DNA of 64,000 bases from Dendrocalamus latiflorus (GCA_017311315.1 CM029663.1:21561412-21625411); one strand, 5' to 3'; shown: positions 24,601-37,200, counted from the first letter of the stretch. Numbers and translations: made by a program. Notes: generated by a model not told the origin, from the sequence alone.

Positions 24601-24690
24601 GGTTTAGCCAAATAGAAATTGATAATTAATTAGAGAAAAAAGTTTGTAGACCGCCTATTCACCCCTCTAGTCGGTTTCCTTGATCTAACA
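21689..24690 (+). mobile_element. Solo LTR, about 3.0 kb, Copia/Sirevirus-like (copy B)
   Basis: Inverted relative of the element at 7589-10733: TGTAAGTTCAAACTC at the left and GGTTTCCTTGATCTAACA at the right match the ends of copy A. Edges are TG..CA. Flanks ACGAC and GTGAC match at three of five bases, a possible decayed 5-bp duplication. There is no gag or pol, so this is a solo LTR or an LTR-like non-coding element. The interior has the GTGGTCGAA minisatellite (about 23030-23560), repeated TGCAAATGTGTTTTGCAAAT words (22700-22920) and GGTACTACCG/TACTTCCG-type motifs. The TATTCACCCCTCTAG..GATCTAACA end resembles the U5 end of grass Copia LTRs (from memory), giving plus orientation. Confidence 0.7.
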
Positions 24691-25625
24691 GTGACACCAG
24701 AGACGGTGGGCGTGGACAAGTGGAGGCAGTGGGTACAACCGTCGAGGAGCCGCACCAAGACCTGGTACTAGTTGATCTCGGCCATGGTGGGCGGTGGTGG
24801 GAAAACCCTAGCCTAGTTGCCTTGCGCTGACGTCGCCGATGGGGAGAGGAGGAGGGCAAAACTTTGGCCGTGACCAAAAGTTTATAAAAGCCAGTTTCTA
24901 AATTGATGTTTTCTCTAGTACTAGTCCTGTGCCCGTGCATTACAATAAAAAACAAAACTTATGTATATACCAGTATTTTGAAAACAAAACTTTTCAAAAT
25001 ACTGGAATCCATGCCGCTCAAAAAATGGGAAATAATAGACAATAATGAGCAATATGCATATATCCCCATGTATTGATTTGCAAAGTTAATAGATATATAA
25101 GAGCCTACACTATTATATAACAATATATAGTAGAACAGAGATCAAAAGTGAAATGGTTAACAACATGGCATTCCTAACCATCTTCTAAATCTACTGTGAA
25201 TGAACTACTCAAATGTGCCTCTACGAACATAACAATGACATGCTCATAAGCTATCATGTGCTCTATAATAATTGTGGCTATTATCACAAGAATAATACAC
25301 ATCATTTAACAAAATGTGCAAATATAAGTACCACATACCATAAATGGAATCAATGTTCTAGCATATCTCTGACACCATTTAGAGAATAATATAATGTTGA
25401 GAGGATCTTTCTAATTGAAAGTGAGAGAAAGCATGCTTTATCTATAGTTAACTATACTTTAGGAGGGTTACTTCATAGTTAGAAATTCAATTTTAGTGCA
25501 ACCATTTTGTAAATAGTACTCAGGTAGTAGCTAGTGAGAAGCTCCAATTTGGCCTGAAAAACTCAGCTAACTGAGCTTCTTTTTCCTTTTGTGGTGGGGG
25601 AATAGAATGCAAGGAGACAGCTTAC
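24691..25625. other. G+C-rich patch then A/T-rich sequence, no gene seen
   Basis: 24691-24890 is G+C rich and appears to continue the G+C-rich patch that ends at 21688, as if copy B had split it (GGCGTCGAGGAGCACGAC joined to GTGACACCAGAGACGG). The rest is A/T rich. The next expected RBM28 exon was looked for on the minus strand here and not found. Confidence 0.4.
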
Positions 25626-25765
25626 CTCCCCACCAAGTTGACATGCCCGAACAATTGCTTCTTTGACCTCCTTACGATGCAAGCGAACTATAGAGTCCCA
25701 AGCTGATGTGACACTTGTAAAGAGTACAACTACTACATCTGATGTGCATCCATCTCGTGCAAGCC

Positions 25766-27897
25766 CTGCAGAGAATGATGATAGTCATATTCTACAATTA
25801 AATGGTTTCAAGAAAGACATGCTAGTTGTACTAAATGAGAATAATTATGAATGCTTGGTGAAGGAAATGATAAGTAAACTTAAGATAGGGACATGTCTTG
25901 CAAAGTGCAAGATTTATTCTGGTTTTCTCTTAAAATACTACATCAACAAAATTACTCATTATGGGTTGGGGCACAACCCTTTTTTTGCGGTGCTCTTGCT
26001 TTTCAATGATATCTTACTATGACAAAGAAAGAACATCTAAAAAGGACAGATAAAGAAACCATCGCAATGTTCTCCATTTAGCCAAACTTGTCTATTAAAC
26101 GATTAAGAGCTGGCCTGGTATAAGATATTTAGGAGTGGAGGTGATCATGGAGAAGTGTTGGGGAGTCATACAAAAAATAAAACATTCACATCAGCTTATT
26201 GAAAACTCAGTATGCAACTTTGCATTTTTTTCTTTCTTTGCATAGCTTTGATATATATGCAAGATAGTCACATCAGAAGAAAATGGTAGTTATATGATGT
26301 GCCGCACTATTTTGCTCTATTGCATACATCCTTAACTCTCTAATTCAGTGATTGATAGTGTGCAAGTCTAGGCCTTGCACACAATACAGAAGACAAGCAT
26401 AGCTGAAGCCAAACATGCTTTGAATTAGCACATGGGCAGCCTTTTCATCATTGAAAACAAAGGCACATAATCAGGAATTTCATAGTTCATTGTTCCAAAG
26501 TTCCATTCACAACATACAAGTTAGCTGTCCTTCAATTGGGTACTACCCCAAGAAGCATCATCAGAATTTAATAATCCACAAGCAATCATTTCATTAACCA
26601 ATTAGAACCGATTTCAAATGGACCTTGAATAATAACACATATTGATATTATAGATTCTTTAGACAATTCCAAGCAATAGCAAGGGAAAAGAGCAATAGTA
26701 GAAAAAAGTACAGTAAATAAGACTACTAAAAATGCAATGCCAACTTGCAAGACCATAGTTTAACATAAAATGTGAAATGCGAGAACAAAATAGTTAGAAG
26801 ATACAATTATGCAATACAGACGGTTTATTAAGAAACAAAGATCAATTTAATTTGCCAAACTGCATTGTATTCAATTTCAAGAACACAAGCTAACAAAGCA
26901 TTGAGCAAGACAAGCGGAGATTAATGTTAGGGTGCTATAAATTATCCGGTTATGTGGTGATCATTAGAAATTAACAGTATCCCCTCCAAGATGAAAATTG
27001 CATTGAAAGAATGGGTTTCCAGAATGTCACTGCCCACGAGAAGTGAGGAAACAACTATGGAGCACTATTCATCCTCAATTCGTATGAACTTACAACAACA
27101 GGCCCCATAAACTTACAACAAAGGCCTCTGCATGACTATACCTTATTGCATAAGGGTAAAATGATCTTGGGAAATCATAGAATCTTTGAAAAACCAAACA
27201 TATCATCCCATCTTTGTCGATTCATAATATTAGGAAGACAGCATTCATTACCAACTCGTAATAACGGGCCAAAGTAGCAAGCATAATTGAAGGCATGAAG
27301 CAAGACTAATAGATCTAGCAATAGCATTATGTTTTTTCTTTAAAACTACAATACAATAACTTTAAGGCATCAACACAAGTAGAATCAATATTAATACATG
27401 TCATCACATATAGCAAATACTTCAATCTTTCATTACGAAGTTAGTTCAACAACCACATGGATCCCATCAAATCTTCAACAAGTTTAGTAGAACAGTACTC
27501 TGAACAAAAATCTAAAGCATGTAAATTAAGTGTTCTATTAAAGGGTTCATCTCTCTAATGACGGTGAAGTTCTCAGCAACAGCAGCAAGGTTGTTTTCAT
27601 CGGTACTGCAAAGAAAAGAACACAAGTTGTTGAGAATCAATTGACTTTGATAAAAGATTCTAGTCTTTGTTGAGAATCTATTAAAGGGCATGAGGTCATG
27701 AACTATTGATAACTACAAGTGGTGGCTCAAAAGAAAACTAGAACATGGTAGGAGGTTAGGAGCCATGTAGAGAAATAACAGTTCAAAACATACAAGACAT
27801 CATCTTTCTTAATAGATATGTATGCAATAGATGTATAAGCATAAGCAATGTGACATTTCATATTGCACGGTTGAGTAAGCATATATTGTCAGGTGCA
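25766..27897 (-). other. Pseudogene intron sequence, no other feature
   Basis: A/T-rich sequence between RBM28-like exons 6 and 7, left of the solo LTR. No exon, RNA gene or terminal repeat was recognised on either strand. Confidence 0.4.
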
Positions 27898-27902
27898 GCT
27901 AT

Positions 27903-30776
27903 TGTCGAGTCCTGAATATGCAAACCAAACTCTCCTATGTATTCTGCACCAGTCCAGGATCATGCTAGTGCACACAGTATAAACAAAGATGAAATATCGA
28001 CCATACCACAATTTACTAAGAAAAGACTAAAATATTATTAATAATTATCAGAGTTGCGACCTTATGGCCAAACCTACAATTAATAGCCTAAAAGGCTTAA
28101 AGAAACTAGCAGCGGAAAAACAGAAATAAGCGTAGCAGCCATTCGACATGTCCACAGGCAATCGACTAGGGAGAGAAGTCCTAACCCGCGAAGTCGTCAA
28201 ACTATCCACCTTCTAGTAGCTCTTGCTAATCTGGTCCTTCTTCCTCAACTGAGCAAATGTGGATAAAGCCGTGAGTACATAGAGTACTCAGCAAGTCGTT
28301 TGTAACAAAGAATGCAATATAGTATGCAAGGCTTACCAATAGATGGTTGAAAGGTTAATTTTGCAGAAAGCAACAATTTAAAGTAAATATAATAAATAGA
28401 TTGAAAATCAAACTTTGAAAATGATAATAAATAAGTAACCAAAGGAATTGAGGCAAACCACAAGTGAACTGATCATTCACTTCAACGAATCACCCATGAA
28501 CCAAGATTCATGTCATGAACCACCAGTGAACTAACTATTCACCCCCAACTTAACCCAACCAGGTTTTTATGAAAACTCTGCCCCTCGTGTGAAATCACCA
28601 AGCATTATCCATGACCGAGGACACGGCTATTCGAATAGTTTTACACTCTGCAGAGGTTGTACAACTTTACCCACAAGATACGATATTCTCATATTGCCAC
28701 GTGATTGACACACTTCCTTTGGTGTGCGGAGGAGAAAATCATGACAAGGCCTTTACAATGCTCAATCCCAACATGAATCTGCCCGCTAGGGTTTCGCCTC
28801 ACACCCCCCTTGCGCCTCATGGAGATCAGCGACCATGTTCATCCCAATGGCGGAATCGAAATTGAAATATCACAAATTAGTTAGCTAGGTCTATCCTATA
28901 CTAGACATGTGGTTGTACGGTAAGACTTAAATCAATGACGCACAAAGTTAAGTCCTTAGATTTGCCCAAGCAAAACATCCACATCCCAATGTGCAAATTG
29001 CACCCTTTATTGCATGATTATTCGCCCAGGTGAAAACCAATTTTGTATAACCAACACCAATGACATTACCCATGTCATGGTATTCAAATTTATAACTGTG
29101 ATGATAAACCCAACGTTACTATACGCATGGATAAGCAATTTAAGCGTACACCTTTGTGACAATTATTATTGTATCACTAGATAATTACCCATCCTATGGT
29201 GACAATAGAATCATGGTAACCAAATTATCAAGGAGGGATTAATCAATTTGGACAATAACTACCAATACAAGGGTTTTATAATAAAGTAGCAATGCATGAT
29301 AATTTAAAACAAAATAATGCATAATAGATTTGAAAACTAGATTCAACATGATCAAAGAACACGGCTTGCCTTGGCCTTGCTAAGTTAACGGCTCTTGATC
29401 TTCTAATCCTGCTTCAGCTCCTTCGAATGTGTGATCTAACGAGAGAGAAAATAAAACAAAGCACAAAAACAAATTCAAATAAACTCCAAAAACTTCAAAA
29501 CTAGAACCAAAAGATAGAGCTCAATTTTAGATAAATTTTAAAAAAAGAATCGGGTCAATCGGAGTTCGAACGGAGGAGAACGGGTTCTCGAAAAATCTAA
29601 TCTGGAGAGAAAAAAAAGCTAAAAATCAAAAAAGGTACTGTGCTGTGAACCCGGTGCACAAAGAAGGCTAGTCTACGGTGGACTCGGCTCATGGAATAGT
29701 GCACTGGACGACTGGGCTTGCTGGCCGGCTGCTAACCTGGCTGACACGTGTGCACTAGGGCTGATGTGGACGGCTTGCGTGGCGGTGTTGACTCGGCTGG
29801 CTCACGGGTCCACGGCTGACATGCGGGCCCCGCATGTCAGTGGCTTGATGCACATGGACCAGGTGCATGGGAAGACGAACCGACGCAACGCGCGGGGAAC
29901 CGAGGTGACGGCGGTGCATGCGTGCGGGAAACCGAGGCGACGGTGGCGTGGGTCATTGGTGGCTGACCGACGGCGAGCTCGGGCGATGGGGTGAGGACAT
30001 ATGATGGCGACGGGACCGGATGGTGGACGGCGACACACCGGCGGTGAGGCTCGGTCGGTGGAGGAAGAAGACAGCGAGTGTGGCGGCGAACGGTGAAGAC
30101 GACAATCCTCCGGCGAGCGGTGAGCGACTAGTGGCGGCGAAGGTGGCGGAGGACCGCGGGGTTGGCCCCCCTTTTATATCGGGGTTGGCGGCGTTCGAGA
30201 TGGCTACGGTCGTCAAGTCCCGTACGAAGACGGCGAGCGGCGGTGGGTTCACGACAGACACCACCGCGACGGAGATCGAGACGGAGACGGTCTGACAGGT
30301 GGGCCCCACCAGTCAGTGGCACGGGTCAGCAAGCGGCCAGGATGAGCGCGGGCGAAGTGGGTGCTCCGGATGCACGACGCGTGTCAGCCATCCATCGGGC
30401 TGCCGCGAGCGCGGATGGGTGCCGCGTGGCTAGGGAGGGGTAGGCCGGGCCGAGGCGAAAAATTGGGTCAGAGGGAATGGACTTCGGCCCAGAACTGTTT
30501 AGGATTTTTTGGAGGGTTTTTCTATTTTAGAAATTCAACTAAAACCTTTTGAGCACTAGAAAACAGCAAATAAATCCAATAAAATTCTAGAAAATTCCTT
30601 GAGACTCAAGGAACTCAAATAAAATACTTTTGACAAATGTTAATCTTTAATTTAATCATATTAAATCCTTTTAATTAATAAAAATTCCAATTAAGCTTTA
30701 ATTAATTCCAGAAAAATTCAAATGGTGAATTTTATTTTAAAATCTTCAGAAAGGCTTTGAAAATCAGGATGTTATA
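27903..30776 (-). mobile_element. Solo LTR of a gypsy-type element, 2.9 kb
   Basis: Bounded on the plus strand by TG at 27903 and TA (from CA) at 30776, with a perfect 5-bp target duplication GCTAT at 27898-27902 and 30777-30781. Read on the minus strand it begins TATAACATCCTGATTTTC, close to the TG-AACATCCTGATTTTC start of many grass gypsy LTRs (from memory), and it carries a TATA box and G+C-rich leader. It has no gag or pol. The long LTR recalls the RIRE3/RIRE8 group of rice; that assignment is a guess. G+C-rich open frames at 29760-30480 are promoter/leader sequence, not genes. Confidence 0.85.
30171..30180 (-). promoter_or_regulatory. TATA box of the solo LTR promoter
   Basis: GATATAAAAG on the minus strand, followed downstream by a G+C-rich leader (30165 to about 29760). 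The position, about 600 bp inside the 2.9 kb LTR, fits a U3 promoter firing on the minus strand, towards RBM28-like exon 7. Confidence 0.6.
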
Positions 30777-32721
30777 GCTATAAAATCCAACTTATCACTA
30801 GTATGATCACCCTTGAACTTTCACTCAATAAGAAAATTATAAAAAGGAAATTCATCACAAGATATTGGAATTACCGTTGTACCAGTCAATCAAACAAGTT
30901 CCACCAGAACAATTACGTGTTAGCAACAAAATATACCATTCAAATTAAAAAATTAAAATGACGTGAACATGAAAAGAGTATACCATGGTGCTCCATTTCC
31001 TCTTTTGGGAGTGGATAATTTACAGATACAACTGTGCCAATCTCTCCAGCCTGATAGAAAACTTCGCTAGCCATAGCAAAGTCTGGAAGACCACCAAATA
31101 TCACAACCCTTTATCATAGGAGATTAAAATTACCGGTCATATTGAGTTAAACTGGAACATGATAAAGAATACTCATGATAAAGAATACTATAACACAATA
31201 TCCTTATATCATTGACCAAAAATAAAAACTAAGAATGAGGTCATGGAAAGCAAGATCTACAAAAGGATGGGAATAGATTTCAGCATAAATATGGTAAGTT
31301 ATATTTTAGATAATGCTTTAATGTCTTGTCAACATAGAAGCATTCTATTCCACACCTTTGTTTTTTTTCATAATTTTTCACTTTATTAGTTTCGCCAATG
31401 CTAGCTTCCTTCTCTATTGTGGTTTCCTTTATTAATAACCATGGCGGGCCTAGTTCTATAAAACATCTTGCATCAGAAAATTTAAGTATTAAGAAAATTG
31501 AACAATGCAAAGAGTGCAAAAATCAAGCAACTTTTTATTAAAACATGTATCTATTTTATGAGAGGTTTCCTTGTGTTTTGCAGAAGCAGTAGTATCATCT
31601 CCTTCATTTCTTGCATCAGAATCCTTGGCTTGCACTGCTTACAAAGAAAAAATAGTCGGACAATTAGAACCTTGATCTATTGAATTTCAGAAGCAACACA
31701 TTATTACGAATAGAGATTTACTACTCTCCTTTTGCAAACGTTCCTTCAGTGGAGCACAATGCATTGCTAGCTTAACTCTGATTTTCCTACAAGCAACAAC
31801 TAATCCATTCTTTTGCTAAATAACTCGCTCAACATCTTGAACAGTTGCACTAGTACCAAAGGAAAACATTAAGTAAAAAATACTAATGGATCAAGGTTAG
31901 TTTTATGCCCAGGTAATTATCAGCAAAAACATACTCTTTTATGATCAGTCATCACACTTGTACCAATACCAGGAATCAAGCTCTATCAACTAAACTTATA
32001 TGATTTGGTACATTGATTGGTCCAATGGATGAAATATGGTCAGGAACTTAGTGAATAAGTGCTATACTTCTAATAAGAATTGTTGTATTCAGGCTAACTA
32101 CTTCACGGTATTTTCAAGTCTTTAAACCATTAGAGATTGTGGCATATAATAATTTATGCTTAGAATTTAACAATTAGTTTGTTGGATCGTTACATCGCCT
32201 ACGATCAAAACCACTTCTCACAAAATTACAGGAAAAATATAGGTATTGGGAAATATCCACAAAGGCAAGCCTTAAAACTTACAATTGTATGAATCCAAAT
32301 CCTCGACTCATCTCCAATCCTACATTAAAAACAACCAAAACCGATTAAGAAAAACCCTTCATCACAAGCAACGTGAAATTACTCACAACTAAATAGCCAC
32401 CAAATCCCTCAATCCTCTTACCTTTCGAGGCAACCATGAAGCAGCGCCTCACTGGCCCAACCTCGCTAAACACCTCCTCGAGCTACACAACACAAACCAC
32501 ATCTTAAACTGTAAAGCCATAGCACTTGCTTAAAGCTGTAAATTCGTAAAGGTCAAAGGTTAGGAGGAGTTCACGCTTATGTCAAAAGACTTGAAGGTGT
32601 AGGGTGTGTTGGACATGAAGACGGTGGAGGGGATGTGCCTGCCAGCACCGCCCCTAGTGGCCGCGTCGCCCTCCGTGGATACTTTGCCATCATCGTCGCC
32701 GTGCTGCTTTCGCTTACCCAT

Positions 32722-33356
32722 CGCCGGTGTTGTAGGTGAGAGCCATGGGAACTAGGGGATAAGGGTTTAGAGTTTGGAATGGGTGGGTTGTTGTTGGGTA
32801 GGATTGGATGGGCTAGACCTAGATCGGTCGTAAATGTGTGGATTGAGAGAGGTAGAGGTCAGCGGGGTCGAGTGAGGCCGTCGTGACCCCAGGGCCGTGC
32901 GGTGGTGCTCCACCGGGGGAGAGGGTGAAGAGGAGTAGGTGGGTGGTGAAGTGGGGAGGGGGCGAGTGGTGAAGGAGGGGCGGGTGGAGAAGGTTGAAGG
33001 GAGAAGGGAGATGGCACGTTGTTTTCAGCAACAAGGAGCCGATGGGGGATGAACCACATGTCGACGCACCTGATTTTGTGAAGAGGGAGAGGGAGAGGGA
33101 GAGAAAGAACGTGTCAGCCCCTAATTGATTCTTTGAAGTAGTAGATATTTTGTATCTTCACCTCTCTTTCTCTCAAGGTAGGACCCAACACATATTAAAC
33201 TAAATAAAAGAAATAATTATCTATTTACCATCCAAATATGACCACTTTAGAAATATACCATAAAAGAATTGGTTCGCTTTAATACCATCTATTTTTGTTT
33301 GAAGTTAGGCAAAATACATTTCATCTAGTTCAGTTTACATCTCCGTTTGCCCCATG
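32722..33356. other. 5' flank of the RBM28-like gene, purine-rich
   Basis: On the plus strand this holds GGAGAGGGTGAAGAGGAG and GGGAGAGGGAGAGGGAGAGA runs (32930-33110), that is, pyrimidine-rich leader or promoter sequence of the minus-strand gene. 33180-33350 is A/T rich with nothing recognised. Confidence 0.45.
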
Positions 33357-33540
33357 GTGGTCGAAGCGTCCTGGTTGAAGCCGTGGTCGAAGTGCTGTGG
33401 TTGAAGTTCCGTGGTCGAAGCGTCGTAGTCGAAACCGTGGTCGAAATACTGTGGTCGAAGCGTCGTGGTCGAAGTTCCGCGATCAAATTGCCGTGGTCGA
33501 AGCTCTGTAGTCGAAGTATCGTGATCGAAGCAGTCGTTAG
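33357..33540. repeat. 14-bp minisatellite, TGGTCGAAGNNNCG type
   Basis: About 13 consecutive units, most 14 bp and two 12 bp, each starting TGGTCGAAG or a one- or two-base variant (TGGTTGAAG, TAGTCGAAA, CGATCAAAT). The array lies about 710 bp upstream of the ATG6 start codon. The same TGGTCGAA core is the repeat unit of LTR copies A and B. It produces meaningless repetitive reading frames on both strands. Confidence 0.9.
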
Positions 33541-34022
33541 GGCCGTTCGCTAGGGGCATTTTGTATAATTTTGGGTTGCTCCAGTGGACATTTGGGTAAT
33601 TTGAGTGACATGTGTAATGGATAAAGTGGTATTTTTAAGAACTCTGTGATATTTTGATGGTATTCAAGTGAATTTGGATTTTTCCATGGTATATTACAAA
33701 ACTGATGTTTTTTGGGGTATATAATGGATGGTCTCAGAATAAAAGGCCCTCGTCTCTTCTTTCTCTCATCGCACCATCCTCGTCTTTCACGCTCTTTCCA
33801 CACCGAACCATCAGCGCTGCGCCGCCACCGATTCCGACGGCTCCGACGGACCCCGTCGACGTCGGTGTGCTCCCCTCCAGCCCCTCTCCCATGTCCCTTC
33901 ACCGAATCGCCCCGCCGCATCCTAAATCGCCTCCACCGTCAAACCCTAGCCGCGTTGGCGGGACTCCGTCGGGCGGCACATGCCGGTCCGAGTGTCCGAC
34001 TCATTCGGCTCTGTGCGGGCGC

Positions 34023-34028
34023 CACGTG
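34023..34028. promoter_or_regulatory. G-box / ABRE-type element upstream of ATG6
   Basis: CACGTG within GCCACGTGTCAG, 224 bases before the ATG6 start codon. CACGTGTC contains the ACGT core bound by bZIP factors in abscisic-acid and light responses (general knowledge). Function here is inferred from sequence and position only. Confidence 0.45.
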
Positions 34029-34251
34029 TCAGTGACTGTCCTGCTCTTTTCTGCGTGCGGTTAAAGTCTACCCAATTCCGTTCGCTTCTCCTCTTGGTCG
34101 GCCTCACCGCCTCCTTCCTCCGATTCGATCTCCTCACGGTGGAATTGCAGCTTACGAGGGGAAAAAATTTCCACATATAGAGCTCGGGAATCCGGCAAGC
34201 GCGAGACAGTTCGGAGCCGCAAGCGCAAGCGGGTGAAGCGTCTGCGGCGAC

Positions 34252-37200
34252 ATGAAGCCCCCGGTTGCCGCCGCCGTAGACAAGGGCGGCGGCGCGGGCG
34301 TGGACCCGTCGCTGCCGCGGTTCAAGTGCCAGGAGTGCCACCGGGCGCTCGTCGTCGTCGGCGTGGAGTCCTTCGCCGATAGGCTCCCCGCTAACGCCGC
34401 CTCCGGTACGCTTCCCCCCCTCCGATTCGCCCCTTCCCCTTAACGAGCCCGTAGTGTTTGCATCAATTTGAATAGAGCGTAGCTTTGTGGTAAATTCGAG
34501 TGCTTGAGATGGTGTTAGCACTATACGAGCCGGAGAATTCAGCACAATTGAATTATATGTATGAACTGCTGTTTTTCTTCAGTAAAAACCGGGTTTTGTG
34601 TTATATAGGTTCTGATGGAATGCATTTTCGGTAATATTTTCTAGAAAAACGTAGTGTTTGCAACTGAAACGAGTCGAGAAATCCATGTCTGTGCATGGCT
34701 GAGTTGAATCCATGGTGCCATTTTGTTCTATTTCATAGTGGCAACTTTATAACGCCTAGTGAGATCATGGTAGGGAGTAGGAATTGTAAATTTCTGCACA
34801 ACTGAATTCCCCTGTTTCTGGTGGGCCTTTTCTCTCTTCATTTAACTTTTATTTCCTTTATATTTGAGTTGAAACTAGCATAGTCTTCATAGTGGTGGCA
34901 CATTTATACACGACATATGCTTCTCTTGGCACTCTTATCTTGCTGTGAACTAGAGGTATTCAATCACAGTTGAACCCACATAATTGTATTCAGTACAGAT
35001 TAAGCCAGCAAGTGCATGCACATGTGCACTGTAAAGGAAAACATCTATATATTTGTAATTTAAGGTGGGAAAAAGTTGCTGCCCTTATCATGTTGCTAAT
35101 CATTCCACATCATTTACTTTTGATGATGCTACTTGCTGGAATTGCTTCTAGTTGCTAGTCAGTTAAAAAACTAATCTACTTCATTGCTTTGGCCTAAGAT
35201 AAGGCTTCACATTGCCTTGCTTGCGAGTTTCCTTTTATTTCAAATGCTACCCATTAAGTTTTTCGAAGATGCATTTTTGTGCTAGTGGTTCTTCTTATCT
35301 ATTATGCCATTAATGGATGCAGGTATGCATGCATCCTCTGTTCAGGGCAGTATTATGGGGGTGAGCAGGATGGACAATTCTTACGTCGTGCTATCCAAGC
35401 ATAACAGATCTCAAGGCCCTGGAATTCCCCCACGCCCACCAAGTGCAGCAGCCCCGCATATCGAACCTAACCAATCAACAAGAGCGATAGAGGGGTCATA
35501 TATAATGCTTCCACCTGCTGCTGCTTCAATATACAAGCCATCTGCCTCTGAAGGAAGTGGTGCACAGCTGCCACCACCAAGTACGAACTCCAGCAGCCCT
35601 TTACCAGGAAATAATTCTGGATTTCACTCAAGTGTGACTGTATTAAAACGAGCATTTGAGATTGCTACTTCACAAACTCAGGTACAATACGTTGCTTAAA
35701 AATGTCTCGATTGAATATTTGGGCGTGCATGCAAATTGCTGTCATTTCATGTTTCTGCAATTTGTTTGCTTCTGCAGTTATTGCATCAGATTTGCCTTAG
35801 TTTTGCTGCTGTAAAAGTTGAGGGTATTACAGCACTACATTAATTAGTGACTTCATTATTATAAGCTGGTGGATTGTTAGAGAAGCAATGTTAACACAGG
35901 TGTAAATATGCAATATACTTGCAGGTTGAGCAGCCACTCTGTCTGGAATGTATGAAGGTGCTTTCTGATAAGATGGATAAGGAGATTGAAGATGTTAATA
36001 CCGACATTAAAGCTTATGAGGCTTATCTTCAACGTTTGGAGCTAGAATCCTACAACGTCCTTAATGAAACTGATTTCCACAAGGAGAAACAAAAGGTGTC
36101 ATTCTCTTTTACATATATGTATTTAGATGATAATTAATGAAGTTAGAAGATGTAGGGTTTACTGTTTTGTTGTTATCCTTGATGTATGCCTTTCACCTAC
36201 ATATGAGCATAGTTATTAAAACCGAACCGGTTGATGAACCGGTGAGGCTCAGTTTGTGGTTCACTGGTCCAACCAGGGAATCGCTGGTTTAGAAAGGTAC
36301 TTGAGTAGTATAAGTTCTAGACTAAGCACACCAACTAACTTGGCAGAGTGGCCAGCACATGCACTTCATTTACTCAAGACCAGGGTTCGAACCCCGCCTC
36401 CACACCTTTCTATTCCACCCTCAGAAATTATTCCCTCCACATGTGACTCACCAGTTCAACCATGTCTGGTTTTTAGTTGGTTCTGTGAAAAACCACTGGC
36501 CCGATCACATATTCTCCTGTTCGATTGCAGAAGCGATCCAATAGCTAAACCGGATCGGACTGGGCTCTGGTTCCAGTTTTTCCCAGTTGACCGCCGGTCT
36601 CTTCCGGTTTTAATAACTATGCATATGAGAGAGATGCTGAACACTAAGCAGCAGTGTAGTGAACTCCAGTTTGATTCTTTGACCCTGGAGTTATCAAATA
36701 GCAATAGACGAGAAAGTATATTATTTAGAAACAAATGATAAATTATGTTAGTCCTGTGAGTCAAATGTACAATAGTTCTTGAGCAGCTATCAAAGATACA
36801 TTATAGAATAATCTGACATAAGCTATCAGCTATAAGGATGTAACCATAAAGCAACTCTAATTCCAGCATACAATTGGTAAATTACAGTGACATGTCCATA
36901 TTACCAACTCTACATCAGAAATTACATGAAATATTCTAGGATGCCTTAGTTCTGCACTTATTTATATGAGTTCTGTAGTTTACCTTGGCGTTGTACTTTC
37001 CGACCCAGCTAGTGTACAACCTGGACAAATAGACTAACAATTTATGCCCTGTATGCTGTATTCATTTCTAATTTTCTATGTATTGACTGAAGACCAAACT
37101 AGAGAAGAGATGGGAGCAGCTTGAGACAAGAAGATAAGGGAAGACAAAGGATTTAGTTTCTATTGATAAACCAGACATGTAGGCACTACACATTACTTTC

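Larger units (their letters stand above)
25626..32721 (-). pseudogene. RBM28-like nucleolar RNA-binding protein gene, decayed
   Basis: Minus-strand exons matching the plant RBM28-like family (RRM proteins of the nucleolus): exon 1 from ATG at 32721 (MGKRKQHGDDDGK, then FMSNTPYTFKSFD, start of RRM1); exon 2 32482-32422 (EEVFSEVGPVRRCFMVASK); exon 3 ending at 32270 (AFVDIS); exon 4 31786-31722 (KIRVKLAMHCAPLKERLQK); exon 5 from 31634 (QAKDSDARNEGDDTTASAKH); exon 6 31108-30984 (VVIFGGLPDFAMASEVF, GEIGTVVSVNYPLPKEE); exon 7 25765-25626 (LARDGCTSDVVVVLFTS, RLHRKEVKEAIV). Damage: the exon 1 donor reads ATAAGC where GTAAGC is expected; exon 3 lost one T (GGCTTGCC), shifting the frame; the rest of RRM1 and the later RRMs are not found. 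A 2.9 kb solo LTR sits in the intron between exons 6 and 7. The family name is from memory of its conserved motifs. Confidence 0.75.

Noticed and set aside
28611..28865. 84-residue plus-strand frame near 28.7 kb
   Set aside because: Lies inside the gypsy-type solo LTR, opposite its orientation, without a recognisable domain.
33357..33540. CRISPR-like array
   Set aside because: Units are contiguous 12-14 bp with no unique spacers, in a plant nuclear genome; it is a minisatellite.
33946..34545. 199-residue minus-strand frame opposite ATG6 exon 1
   Set aside because: It is a shadow of the G+C-rich ATG6 leader and first exon, crosses intron sequence, and has no recognisable domain.
36341..36410. 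Genuine tRNA gene in ATG6 intron 3
   Set aside because: A and B boxes are present but I cannot draw an acceptor stem or anticodon arm, and it lies inside a MITE with clear ends.
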